From NCBI GenBank assembly GCA_963556195.1, contig OY744520.1:8293491-8357490 (forward strand): a DNA stretch of 64,000 nt, written 5' to 3'. Source of the DNA: Sepiola atlantica (Eukaryota; Mollusca; Cephalopoda; Sepiida; Sepiolidae). Position 1 is the first letter of the stretch. Each line of letters starts with the position of its first letter. The position numbers and the translations under genes were made by a program. The notes under the pieces are model-generated. The model ran no database searches, was not told the origin of the DNA, and worked only from the letters and a program-made list of their open reading frames with translations. Of the stretch, positions 53,244-62,994 are shown one piece after another.

Positions 53244-55346
53244 TCAGTCTTGTCCAAAATGTTTGGGCAGTTTTGTGATAGAGGTTATCCTACTGGCTCT
53301 GGTTTTTTGGTGTTTGCGTATCATCATAAAGTTTGGGTTCTGGGACCTCATCAGATATTGGCCGGTGCTCACAATAGTGGCTCGATGTTGATGGTCAATT
53401 TCTGAGAGACTCATACCTCCTGCTTCTCTTGGCAGATACAGCCTTGGTAAACACTGGTTTCTGTACGTTACTCTGTACAGTGTCAACATTTTCCTCATTT
53501 TAGTTTCTAGTCTGTTAATGTCCTTTTGTGGCTAATCAATAATGGCAAAGCTGTATGTTAGCACTGGCATGGCTAGTTGGTTAATGGCAGTTACTTTGTT
53601 TTTGTTTGTTAGCTGTGTTTTGTAAATTTTTCTAACATGGCATATATATTCTCTGGCAGTTTTTTCTCTCAACTTGGCATGTTGAATTGAATCGTTTTCT
53701 TCTATGTCAAGGTATTTGTATTGTTCCTGCTCTTCAAGGTCTTTGATGTCAATATCTTCATCAAGCTGTATGTTTTCCATTTGGATCTTCTTCCCAGTTC
53801 TGAAGGAGCATTTGGTGCATTTGTCCAGGCCAAACTTCATTCCAATATCTTTGGAGAAGGTATGGACAACCTGCAAGAGTCGGCTTAAATCAGCGTCAGA
53901 AGTGGCATATTCATCTATGAAGAGCAGGTGGTTTACTCTTTTGTTTGGGTCATGTTTGCGGCCCTGGCTCAGATTGTAGGCACTCAGGCTTTTGTTTAAT
54001 AATTTACTTAGCGGATCAATTGCCAGGTAAAAGAGTAGAAGAGATAAGCTATCTCCTTGGAAGATTCCTCTCCAGATCTTGACATCAGGGGTTTTTATTG
54101 CTCCATTAGTGTCTGATTACCATAGTTGTTTTCCACATCTTTATATGTACAGCCATGGTTGTCTTGATGACTGGATGAATCTTATATAATTCAAGGCACT
54201 GTAAAAGTCATGTGTGGACCACAGTATCATATGCCTTTTGGTAATCGATCCATGCCATGCTTTTCCACCGTGATTTTCTCTCATGGGGCTTCTGTAAAAC
54301 AGTCTTGCCTTCTTTTTAAACTTTTCGTTTTCCAATTTTGTCCTTTTCTTGTTGTTCTTTGTTTGGATTCTTTTCGCAAGTGCTGGAATCTTGCCTTCAA
54401 GTTTTTTTGCTATGTTTTTAATCTCCTCTATATATTTCTTATATTTTAAACTGAGCCTGCAGATGGTGTTTTTCAGCCGCCCTTGCACTGTAGGGGCGGC
54501 AAGGAATTGTTTGATCTGACAGAATTCCTTTCTGCAAAGGTTTAGTTGTTTTGGGAGCTTCAGTTTCCAACATGATGTTGTGTTTTATGTTCTGGACTCC
54601 CATTGCTTTTGGAATTGAAGGAGTGTTTTCCTGATAATGTAGAGTCCTGAAACATATGTTACCTGATTCAGCTCCATCAGGAATATGTTGGATGGAACAA
54701 GTCTTTGGAGAGCGATGTTTATATCTTTTATTACTTGGATTTTTGGCAGTTGAGGTCTTTCCTCCAGCCTCATCATCTTGCCTGCCTCAGTGGTGTTACC
54801 AAGTTCTTCTTCCAAGGCCAATTGTTCATCATCTGGTTCCAGTAATTTCTGAGGTAACGGTGGAGGTTCAAGTGTTGGCAGTGGTCTTGGTGATAGTGGT
54901 GAGGAAGAACTAAGGTTCAGTGAGGGGCTATCTTCTGATTTAAAATAGACAGCTGATGGTGGTTGGAGATTTGTCGGGGAGCCACTTGATAAAGAGGATT
55001 CTGGTGGTGAATTGGCTGTATGGTGGGTTGTCATGGGCCCAGACTGTTCAGCTTGATCTACGGGTGAATGTTGATGTGATTCTGGCTGTCCATGTGGTGT
55101 GGTGTATTGAATTGAGGGAATTGTGATGGGGCTTTCATGTGGACATTTTTGGGTTCTTATCAGGGCTGCTATTTCTGATGTCATATAGTCCAGCTCGGCC
55201 TCATTGAACACGCTCATACTGTTATATTTTGGCAGGTTATTTTTGGGGGTGGAATATTTCTCTTGCCTGGACAGAAGTGGAAGAATATTTCCCTTCAGGT
55301 CTGTCCTCTTTTTTTGTTTGGTATGTTTGGCCTGTGCATATGCCAA
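53244..55346 (-). pseudogene. R2/NeSL-group-like LINE, long N-terminal ORF, deleted RT
   Basis: Downwards on the minus strand: a 253-codon intact N-terminal frame (55346-54585), rich in Ser, Pro and Gln, beginning MAYAQAKHTKQKKRTDLKG. A basic linker follows at 54488-54300. A deletion then joins it to WIDYQKAYDTVVHT (about 54255). Next come IFQGDSLSLLLF near 54065 (the QGDSLSP motif of R2/NeSL-type LINEs), HLLFIDEYATSDADLSRL (FxDD box altered to FIDE), GMKFGLDKCTKCSFRTGK at 53850, and the thumb with NQCLPRLYLPREAGGMSL near 53440. No C-terminal restriction-like endonuclease was recognised. The copy is inactive. Confidence 0.8.
54585..55346 (-). CDS. 253-codon N-terminal ORF of the R2-like LINE
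   Basis: The longest non-repetitive open frame in the window. The first 50 residues are Lys-rich. The middle (about residues 90-175) is low-complexity Ser/Pro (TNLQPPSAVYFKSEDSPSLN), followed by a Pro/Leu stretch and the acidic DDEQLALEEELGNTTEAGKM. The last 60 residues (IQVIKDINIALQRLVPSNIF onwards) may be structured. I see no zinc-finger or Myb motif, which active R2-type proteins normally have at the N terminus. It is adjacent in sense to the RT remnants, so it is part of the LINE, not a host gene. The start choice is the first ATG. Confidence 0.6.
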   Translation of the reverse strand: MAYAQAKHTKQKKRTDLKGNILPLLSRQEKYSTPKNNLPKYNSMSVFNEAELDYMTSEIAALIRTQKCPHESPITIPSIQYTTPHGQPESHQHSPVDQAEQSGPMTTHHTANSPPESSLSSGSPTNLQPPSAVYFKSEDSPSLNLSSSSPLSPRPLPTLEPPPLPQKLLEPDDEQLALEEELGNTTEAGKMMRLEERPQLPKIQVIKDINIALQRLVPSNIFLMELNQVTYVSGLYIIRKTLLQFQKQWESRT

Positions 55347-55384
55347 GGGAGATAACTCTTAATTCATAATATCTGTTAAATGGG

Positions 55385-55423
55385 TGACGTCATCCTTTTG
55401 TTACTGCAACATTTATGACGTCA
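55385..55423. promoter_or_regulatory. two CRE-like octamers upstream of the LINE ORF
   Basis: tgacgtca occurs at 55385-55392 and 55416-55423, 40-80 bp upstream of the minus-strand ORF start. Both sit within an inverted arrangement (gacgtcatcctttt and gacgtcataaaggat). They could be a promoter carried by the LINE. Motif evidence only. Confidence 0.35.
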
Positions 55424-55530
55424 TAAAGGATCTTCCTGGTGACTTCAACCTGTTTTAGTGTCGTGCACAGGGACAGACCGTGGGCGTTCGTTTAGTTTTT
55501 AACAGACAAACACGATCCATTTTATTAGAA

Positions 55531-55706
55531 GCAAAGTGTAGTATCTGTTTTGGTACTACACTTCATCTTTTCCTCTAGACTGAGGCAATTTTAATTTTTG
55601 TTCCAATCCAGATTGACCTTTTTTGGGGAAGCTGGATTTTCCTTACATTAAAAACTGCTTTTGCGTCTAACTCTGCCATCACGGGGAGGCAAGTAAATAG
55701 GGACTA
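55531..55706 (+). mobile_element. U2-like SINE, 5'-truncated copy
   Basis: It starts within the U2-like head (caaagtgtagtatctgtt). A 9-bp hairpin pairs agtgtagta (55535-55543) with tactacact (55554-55562) around a 10-nt loop, as in the copy at 43212. The 3' portion (aaaactgcttttgcgtctaa ... ggggaggcaagtaaata) aligns with that copy's end (aaaactggccttgtgcctaa ... gaggaggtaaataaata). No target duplication is evident. Confidence 0.65.
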
Positions 55707-55770
55707 GATCACCCGTGACTCGTTGGGTCAGTATTTGTTATATACATTATTAAATATATCTCTTCCTCAC
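55707..55770 (+). repeat. dispersed repeat C, copy 2
   Basis: agatcacccgtgactcgttg, then ggtcagtatttgttatata. The tail resembles 47635-47660, and the head resembles 58697 and 19355. Confidence 0.5.
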
Positions 55771-55774
55771 TCTC

Positions 55775-56029
55775 TCTTTCTTTCTCTTCCGAATGATTAT
55801 TATCTAGAAAATATTTGGCAACTACCATCTATCCTTTATGATGCCATCCATTTTCAAGTAAATATATATATTTCTTTCTTGTCCGGTGACAAGCAAGCTA
55901 ACAAGATCCACAGTATTATGTTTGTTAGGGACTTCCATAGATGCGTACCTTCTCCCGCATTACTGTACGTAAAAAAAAAGTAGTCCGCAGTGAATGTCGT
56001 TCTTCTTTTTGATTAGTCGTAATTATGTG
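55775..56029. other. sequence upstream of EIF2S3
   Basis: AT- and TC-rich, with no clear TATA box. ttcttctttttg near 56003 is pyrimidine-rich and could be a TOP-like transcription start. This is speculation. Confidence 0.3.
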
Positions 56030-56082
56030 TTGGCCGACAGAACGTTGCATGCTGGTAGGTAGACCTATTTCATCAGACAAGC

Positions 56083-56148
56083 ATGGGTGACGAAGCAGCC
56101 AGAAAGAGCACGCAGCCGCATTTATCTAAACAGGATTTATCAACACTT
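56083..56148 (+). CDS. EIF2S3: EIF2S3 exon 1 (coding part)
   Basis: 22 codons from the start ATG to donor gtaagt, phase 0. The 5' UTR begins somewhere after about 56000. Confidence 0.95.
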
Positions 56149-59100
56149 GTAAGTTTAATATACCGAAGGACACTTCTTGTATCCATTTAGAGTTTAACCG
56201 GTTTGTTTTTAATTATAAAACACTAAGTCTTTTATGGAAACCCCGGCCGCTAATATAGGACCCCCTCCGCTTCCACCCTAAAAGCCGGTATATCTAGATT
56301 TATTCTCTCGGTTTTACTATTCTCATTAGATTTTAATTTGAAATATTTTATTTTAGGCCAATGATTAAAACAAACAAAAAACTTTTAATTCTCTTATTTC
56401 AGTTTTTGTAATTCGTGACGTTTTCCTTTTTTTAGTTTTTGTTAAATGTAAACCTTCAGAGTTACTTATCGAGTAGAATTATTTGAGGTCGCTTATGTAA
56501 TGGAACACTCGTCGGATATGTACGCTTTCAGCTCCCCAAATTCTCTTTTTCAAAAGACATTTTATAATGATTGTTCGATTTGTAGGTTTTAAATTACGTT
56601 GCAATTTAACATGTAACAAAGTAAAATATCCGTAAAGATTTAATTTAACATCGGTTGTTTTAAAGAGAACTTCGTATTCTGTTTTGCTAACTTTATTATT
56701 AAAAAAAAAACTCTTCTAAGAAGGATGATAGATTCAAACTTAAAACTAGGAAATAAAAAATATACAAAAAAAAAAACATTCATTCCTTTAAAGAATCGAT
56801 ATTGAATTAAATCTTTAATCTTTGTTACTACATCTTAAATCGCAATCTAGTTCTTAAACTACAAATCGAATAATCGTAATGACATCTCTTTCGAAAAGAG
56901 AATTTGGGACGTTACACGCACGACCCAGAGAGATAATTTACCATATGATCAAAATTCAATACGGATTTGTTTTATTTTTATTTAAAAAATTTTATTGTAA
57001 AATAATAATTGTAAATTAAAAAAAACAAAAAACTAACTAATTTAATCCATGTGATTGAAAGCTAAAACTTTACTTTTTTTCATGTACGTAAGTGTCCTCA
57101 TTCAGTCGCTCCATTACTACTTGTTACCAGAAGAGAACTTGCCTACCAAATCAATTTCGCCCGACCATCTGGTTTAATTATTTCCAAAATTTCTTTAAAA
57201 GCAACTATTCCATGTATTGCTTTTAAAATATTAAATTGTTCTAATAAACTGGTTGTCGGTATTGATTTTTTTAAGGTTAAGTGATGAGGTATATTTTGAA
57301 TTTTTTTTAGATGATTGATCAATTTGAATTATTTGGACCGCTTGATTTTTATATTGACAACGTTTTGGAGGATAAAATCTCCGACCTTATTTTTTTAAGC
57401 TTAGGAATCTGTTATGTGAAACTTCGACGTAATTTCCCGTTAAACCCTTAATTTAATCGACATGAACACATGGTTAAAAGCGATGGTTAAAAACCATTTC
57501 TAAGTAACATGGTTCAATTCTTAGTAACAATTGATCAATTGTTAGTAAGGATTGAACCATGTCACTTAGAAATGGTTGTAACAATTAATATTAATAATAA
57601 TATTAACAATTATTAATAAGTTAACAATAACATTAACACTTGTATTAAATCATGGGTGAGGGGAATGAGAACGATTTACCTCTGTGGATTAAATAAAAAG
57701 TCCAGTTCGAAATGAAGATTCCGCTAAAACGTATATAACAACCACAATAAGAATATTAGTTTGAATAATAAAAATAAAGTGATTTTGTGTCAAAATTAAT
57801 TCGTAGCTGAATTGCTCTTTGTCGTTTTGAAAGAAAATAATTTTTCTTTTAGCTATTAGATTTGTCCGAAAAATCATACATGTTTTACACATAATCCCCC
57901 CCCCCCCCAACTGTTTTAAAACTTTGATTCCTTTCATAAGTTGGATAATATAATTGGTAATTCGGAAGTTTAGCCCGGACCTTTAAAAAAAAAAAAAAAA
58001 AAGCTTACACACTAATACATTTGGGAAAGGCATGAATTCGCAATTTCCTTCCGAGCAAAAAGTTCAATTAATCCATGACAATTTCAGCATTAAATAACTT
58101 GAAATGGGTTGATTTGTCGTAAAACGGATAAACCAAACCTGGGCAGGTAAAGTGCACTTTAGACTTGGATGGCAACCACCTAGAGATGGTGTCTCGATAA
58201 AAACACTGGTCCCCATCACCTCACTAGGTTTGCGTCAGGAAAAGCATTCGGCCTATAAAATTGTTGCCTAAATTAACGAAATGTTTTTCAAAGAAAACTT
58301 CTTACTCGTCCAGCATGTAAAACGGACATAAACTGTGAAAATGCTGATGAAATTTCATTCTTCTTCGAAAGAAATGTTGACTTTGTAGTTTTGAAAAACT
58401 TTTAAATAAAAACACTAAACAATATACAGGGTGTATATTCGCATGGCGTGTTGAAGAGTAACCTGTGGGATATCTCGCTAAGCACGTTTTTAAATCATCA
58501 ATAGAGTCTATGTTGCGTCGAAATTTCTGAGTTTTTTGCTAATAAAAAGCTCCAAACATAGTAATCCATGACATTTAAGTCTGGACTTTTTGAGGGTCAA
58601 TCTTCTGGCGCAATGAAACCAGGAGTGGATTGCTGAAGAAATTGAATTGAAGCTCTAGCTCAAATTCCCCGCTTTTCTAGCGACCACCGCGTATATATTA
58701 GATGACCCGTGACTGGTTGAATCAATGTTGGTACATAATTGTATACATTTAGAGCCCTAAACTGATTGTAACAGTAAATAGATATTTTAAAAGTACATCC
58801 AAAAGGGTCACAAAGTTGCTTAAGTTAAATTTAAAGGAAATTAATGAGAATTTACAAATAAGCTTTGGGAATATCCATTACGATAAAAAAGATAAAAACT
58901 TCTGAAACGCTGCTGCTGAATAATACTATACTCATGGCATCTAATCAAAACCCTTGTTGCTATGGTGACTGACCAGACATTTATTTACGTCATCTGCTTA
59001 CACTGCTACTATCCCTACCATCTAAAAGATTCAATGTGCAAGTAAGATTATCAGAGTTTTAGTATTGTATAGAGATATTGATTATTACTAGTGGAAGGAG

Positions 59101-59793
59101 ATTCCTTAGATCAGGCGGGCCTTTAAAATTTTGATGAGTTAACGTCTTCATACATACGATAAGTTGTGCGGAAAATAATGACAGATTTCAGACAACCATT
59201 TACAAATTTCTTTCAGCTGGTCAAACTCCATTGAAATCTTAACATTAAAGATTTTTCTGAAACATTGATGTGAGTTTTGTTCAATTGCTTTCAAACATTG
59301 TCATGGGTGCGTGGCTCTCCTCTACCTTCATCTGCAAGGTTCTCATTACCACTATGGAATTTCTGAAACCAGCTTCGTACTAGCCGATCAATTGTTGACT
59401 CTTCTATCCATGCTTTGATATTAGCACCTGTTTGAGAAGCATTGATACCAAGTTTGAACAACTGCAAGAAAAGCGTACACATTTCTTTCTGAAAATTGTT
59501 TTCCAAACGAAATTATTGGAAATTTCTTAACAAAGGCACATTATTAAGCATGTAAAATTTTATATAAAACGTTGCAAAAGTAGCAACATTTTTAAAAGTG
59601 AGTCAAAACACTAGCCACTACTTTCCGAACAACCTAATCTTAGAAATTATTAAGTGCCAAATTTGATGGTACGTCTTTTGGTCTTTTGTGTTTCCATTCC
59701 AATTTTATCTCCTTTTTATTTACCTGCAGGATCTGAAGACATTAACACCTCTTTTACATGAGGTTATCAGTCGACAAGCAACTATAAATATTG
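56083..59793 (+). CDS. EIF2S3: Eukaryotic translation initiation factor 2 gamma subunit (first two exons)
   Basis: eIF2 gamma is the GTP-binding core of eIF2, which carries initiator Met-tRNA to the 40S ribosome in the cytoplasm. Exon 1 (56083-56148) encodes MGDEAARKSTQPHLSKQDLS then TL. Exon 2 (59730-59793) encodes DLKTLTPLLHEVISRQATIN then IG. Together these reproduce the conserved N terminus QPHLS-QDL-TLD---LTPL-HEVISRQATINIG of animal eIF2 gamma. The next exon should start with the TIGHVAHGKST P-loop, but I do not find it before 64000. Intron 1 is 3581 bp, starts GTAAGT and ends CTGCAG, and carries a palindrome and transposon relics. The ATG has A at -3 and G at +4. Confidence 0.96.
56149..57490. 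other. EIF2S3 intron 1, first part
   Basis: AT-rich. No gene or clear element is seen. Confidence 0.4.
57492..57577. repeat. 86-bp near-perfect palindrome without spacer
   Basis: 43 bp (57492-57534, aaccatttctaagtaacatg onwards) are followed directly by their reverse complement, with three mismatches. The centre is attgatcaat. Confidence 0.95.
57580..58425. other. EIF2S3 intron 1, middle part
   Basis: ATT-rich runs at 57585-57640, a C tract at 57897-57908 and an A tract at 57987-58003. 58135-58200 (gacttggatggcaaccacct) faintly recalls the 3' part of 5S rRNA but is not convincing. Confidence 0.35.
58425..58640 (-). pseudogene. Tc1/mariner-type transposase C-terminal fragment
   Basis: Across 58640-58500 on the minus strand the code reads KSPDLNVMDYYVWSFLLAKN, the SPDLN-xDY-vW motif around the last catalytic residue of a Tc1/mariner-related transposase. 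It ends near acagggtgtata, which may be the terminal repeat. Confidence 0.7.
58695..58740 (+). repeat. dispersed repeat C, copy 3
   Basis: agatgacccgtgactggttg resembles 55707-55727. Confidence 0.5.
59162..59634. mobile_element. mariner element, internally deleted (473 bp), TA target duplication
   Basis: The left end agttgtgcggaaaataatg and the reverse complement of the right end ggttgttcggaaagtagtg are inverted repeats. TA flanks both sides (59160-59161, 59635-59636), as for mariner. Full elements are about 1.3 kb. Here the catalytic half is gone while the N-terminal coding part is kept on the minus strand. It lies in EIF2S3 intron 1, about 95 bp before exon 2. Confidence 0.88.
59291..59506 (-). 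pseudogene. mariner transposase N-terminal domain
   Basis: A 71-codon frame starts MENNFQKEMCTLFLQLFKLG and includes WIEESTIDRLVRSWFQKFHS, then GNENLADEGRGEPRTHDNV. The WFQ-F-SG-E-L-DE-R--R layout is the DNA-binding helix-turn-helix region of mariner transposases. It ends where the internal deletion starts. Confidence 0.85.
59730..59793 (+). CDS. EIF2S3: EIF2S3 exon 2
   Basis: 64 nt. The acceptor is tttacctgcag and the donor is gtaagt. It has 21 codons plus one base, ending in phase 1 within the Gly of NIG. Confidence 0.96.
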
Positions 59794-59799
59794 GTAAGT

Positions 59800-60495
59800 T
59801 AATTTATTTCGTTATTTGGGTTTTATTTCATCTTAAGCTATTTTATTCGGTTCTATCGGCTCAAGATGACGAATTCTGTTTGTTGGAAAGCCGACTAAAC
59901 AACCTCATTGGTTGAAACACTTGCTTCGAAGGGGGCTTTGTACTTGCGAAATATCAGTCAAATTCAAAGAAAGACATCTTTTATATAAGTCTTTTCTTTT
60001 TTTTTTTTAAATAAGTTCAATTGTTGGAAATAGTATTTGCGATAAATAAAATTTAAAAAAATCCGACCATAGAATTGATTCAAAGGTATTTTTTAAGATA
60101 CTTTCTTTACCATAAATTCATTGCTAAAAATATGCTGTTACTTTAATGTAATTGTAAATGAAATCGTATCGATTTAGTTCAATTGTACGATAACAATCGA
60201 GGTGGGTCAGGTTTTATTTATTTATTCACGAAATAAAAAAACCTTGTCCGGATTATTAATCAAACTAATCTGTTTAAATTTAAGGTAATAAATGTGCCAA
60301 CAACTCAGCAATTCAAGGCGAATTTAAGAAGGTGCTGGGCTACTGTATCCTCTTCTGTGTAAATTTCTACCACCTTTTCCCTGCATGGCAACTGAAACAT
60401 GCTTGTTTTATTTTTTGCCATATTAATTGAAATTTGCTAGGAAATTGTAGCAAAGAATGAATGTAAATAAATAAAAGAATTAAAATATGTAAAGG
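59800..60495. other. EIF2S3 intron 2, first part
   Basis: AT-rich. No gene is seen. Confidence 0.4.
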
Positions 60496-60499
60496 ATGC

Positions 60500-60645
60500 A
60501 GAATAAGTAACGCCTTTTTTTTTTCTTCATTTTTTCTAATGCCTAAATTTGTGGGAATAAGTAACGTCTATTACAAAAAAAAAATTTTCTCCATTTTTTT
60601 TCTGTCTAAATTTATGTGGGATAAGTAACGTCTATTACAAACAAA
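60500..60645. repeat. about 55-65 bp imperfect tandem repeat, 2-3 copies
   Basis: ataagtaacg-ct-ttac followed by an A or T run, ttctccatttttt and taaattt-tgtggg, repeats from about 60505, 60559 and 60621. Confidence 0.85.
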
Positions 60646-60649
60646 AAAT

Positions 60650-61860
60650 TTTTTACTGAACAAAAATGTATTAGAGTATATTGATAAATGAATATGATAC
60701 ATTACAGTAAAATAAAAATGTTTCATGAAAACGTTTACTACAAATCAACATGCAAAAAAATAAAATGGGCTCTATTTACATTTAAATAACTAAATAAATA
60801 AGAATTAGGAATTAATACTACCCACTTTTTGTTAGCTTGTATTCTTTGATATTTTGTTTTTATTCATGAACAAATTATTTACAATTGAATTAACTGGTAT
60901 AATTTGAAAATCTACGAAATTTAAAAAAAAATCTAATTTATATATAAAAGTGATCTTTGAATTTGACAAATTTATTTTATTTTTTTAAATGACCCGTTCA
61001 TGAAAGTGAAACAAGTGTTTCAACATAATTGGATCTAGTGAAGGCAGTTTTCCAGATATTCGCTTCTAGTATGCTCGGCTAAACGAAAACAGATTACTGG
61101 CATGTTACGCCTTTGCCTTTCTTTCTCTACTCATTTTCACTCTTTCCTCTACGTTTTCCTTTCCCCTTCTAAAAAACTAAGCTTACATAAGTGTAAAAAG
61201 GAATTACATAGAACCATCGTCTACAACGTTTAAAAAACCAGGTCACATGACCAATTCATAATTAAAAAGTAACTTAGTGTTCATTAACCAATCAGAACAC
61301 TTCCTTTATCAAACAAGTCTAGGAGTCTGTAGACTTATATGAAAGAAACGTCATTGCTAACGGAAAGTTTCAGGAAGTTGCAAGCAAATAACACAAAAGG
61401 CAAGATATGAGATAACGAATGTCATCTCTACCTGGTGTGGCATTCACCCTGGACGGGTTGAGCCGGCTATAGTCCCATTGAAACTTTACAGCTTCATTTT
61501 GATCCAATCTTCAGGTTAAGATCAAATTGCAATCTTTTGTAATGACCTATAAAACAAATCTTAATCCCAATAATGCATCTCTCGCACAGCAATGAACATT
61601 AAAAGACAAATCTTTGCAACTGATAAAAGGGAAAGTAAATAAATATTTTGTTTCCTTCTTTCACTGATACTCCACTGTTGTGATTACCAAATCCTTTTTT
61701 TTGGGGGGGGGGGGGGGGGGGGCTACTCATCTCATGTTGCACTTTAGGACAAAATGTCAAAACATTAACTCTAAATTGTATACGTGCAAACAATATGTAT
61801 TTGTGATGGACGGATAACAAATCTCTTATTAAACTCTCTTCGAGAGAAAACAGAAATGAG
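60650..61860. other. EIF2S3 intron 2, middle part
   Basis: AT-rich, with a G run of about 18 at 61705-61722. No gene is seen. Confidence 0.4.
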
Positions 61861-61867
61861 TTATGGC

Positions 61868-62227
61868 GGAGGTCTCAACCATGCAGCCCACAGGGAAATC
61901 ATTGTTGTAACCAATATTTTCCTCTTATTTTAAAAAGTTAAATTAATGTTTTTCTGCCCCTTCCATACTTTTGCATTCGCAATATGGAACTTCAGATACC
62001 CGCAAAGTGCGAACAGGTCTGCAGTGTCATTGTGAGAGAACGCTAGAAAACTCTATCTCTCCCAAAATCAAATCCCCTTCTCATGCCTAAACGAAATGCA
62101 ATGTAATATTCATGCGGGAAAAAAAATGTCCTCCCCCCCCCCCCCCTTCTATCCCTGTCTTTATGTTGCCCACTTTTGGTCGCTGGACTTGGCCCCTTCT
62201 GTGTCCTTGAGATTTGACACCCCTAAT
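61868..62227. mobile_element. degraded hAT-like MITE
   Basis: The left end ggaggtctcaaccatgcagccc and the inverse of the right end ggggtgtcaaatctcaagg resemble the common hAT CAGGGGT-TCAA termini. The interior has a C tract (62131-62147). The target duplication is not recognisable. Confidence 0.45.
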
Positions 62228-62449
62228 TTAGGAAGATAAATGTTATTTTTCTGTATATAAAAATGTATATACTAATAGATTGTAAAACTACCACCTACAT
62301 ACATATCAATTCTTTCTTCTGTCTTCATATGTGCATGAGCAAAAAAACAATTGTCATGCTTGGTGTCCAACAGCAGCAGCCCATCTATTTGTGGATACCT
62401 ACATGCAGATAATGGAGGGGTGAAACAGGCAACCAGGGGAGTGTGTACA

Positions 62450-62990
62450 GATGAGAGGTGGAGAGTTAGTACAGTCTGAGAAACAAGGAGCAGGGAGGGA
62501 ATTCCAAAGGCAAGTGGTTTGTAGGAAAGAAGCTATTAGAGTCGAAAGCCTTCTGTTACCTGGAGACCTCTACAGTAAAAGGTGTTATTGGTCGGAGATA
62601 TTTACGTTAAGACAGCACCAGTGCGGCAAGTTCGGCAGAGGACATTCTGTTGAAATACTTGTAGAACAGGAACGTGGATGCAACATTGTGGCGATGTGAC
62701 AGACTGGAGCTAGGTAGACAGTATGGGACTTGTTATGTTAGACTTTTTTTTTGTTTTTTTGACCATGTCCAAAAGGGAGAGAGGTTAGTTGTTGGTTCAC
62801 CAGTCCAGATGTAACAACAATACTCCATGCATGGCCAAATAGTGGCTTCGTAGAGATATAGGATACTGACAGGTGTGAGAAGTTTTCGAGCCCGGTAAAG
62901 GGGGCCCATCTTATTTGCAGCAGTATCTTTGATGTATTTATTTCAATTCATGTCATCCGAGAATTTTAGGCTGAGGCGTTTCAATCAAAA
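62450..62990 (-). pseudogene. CR1-like LINE, thumb to C terminus
   Basis: On the minus strand it parallels 28160-27650 segment by segment: atgtatttatttcaattcat (62935), actccatgcatggccaaata (62822), caacattgtggcgatgtgac (62680), gggagggaattccaaagg (62490). All frames are broken. It is the same family as 27480-28680 and 33540-35035. Confidence 0.8.
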
Positions 62991-62994
62991 ACAT

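Noticed and set aside
58135..58200. 5S rRNA-derived sequence
   Set aside because: The resemblance (acttggatggcaaccacct) is short and the control-region boxes are not recognisable.
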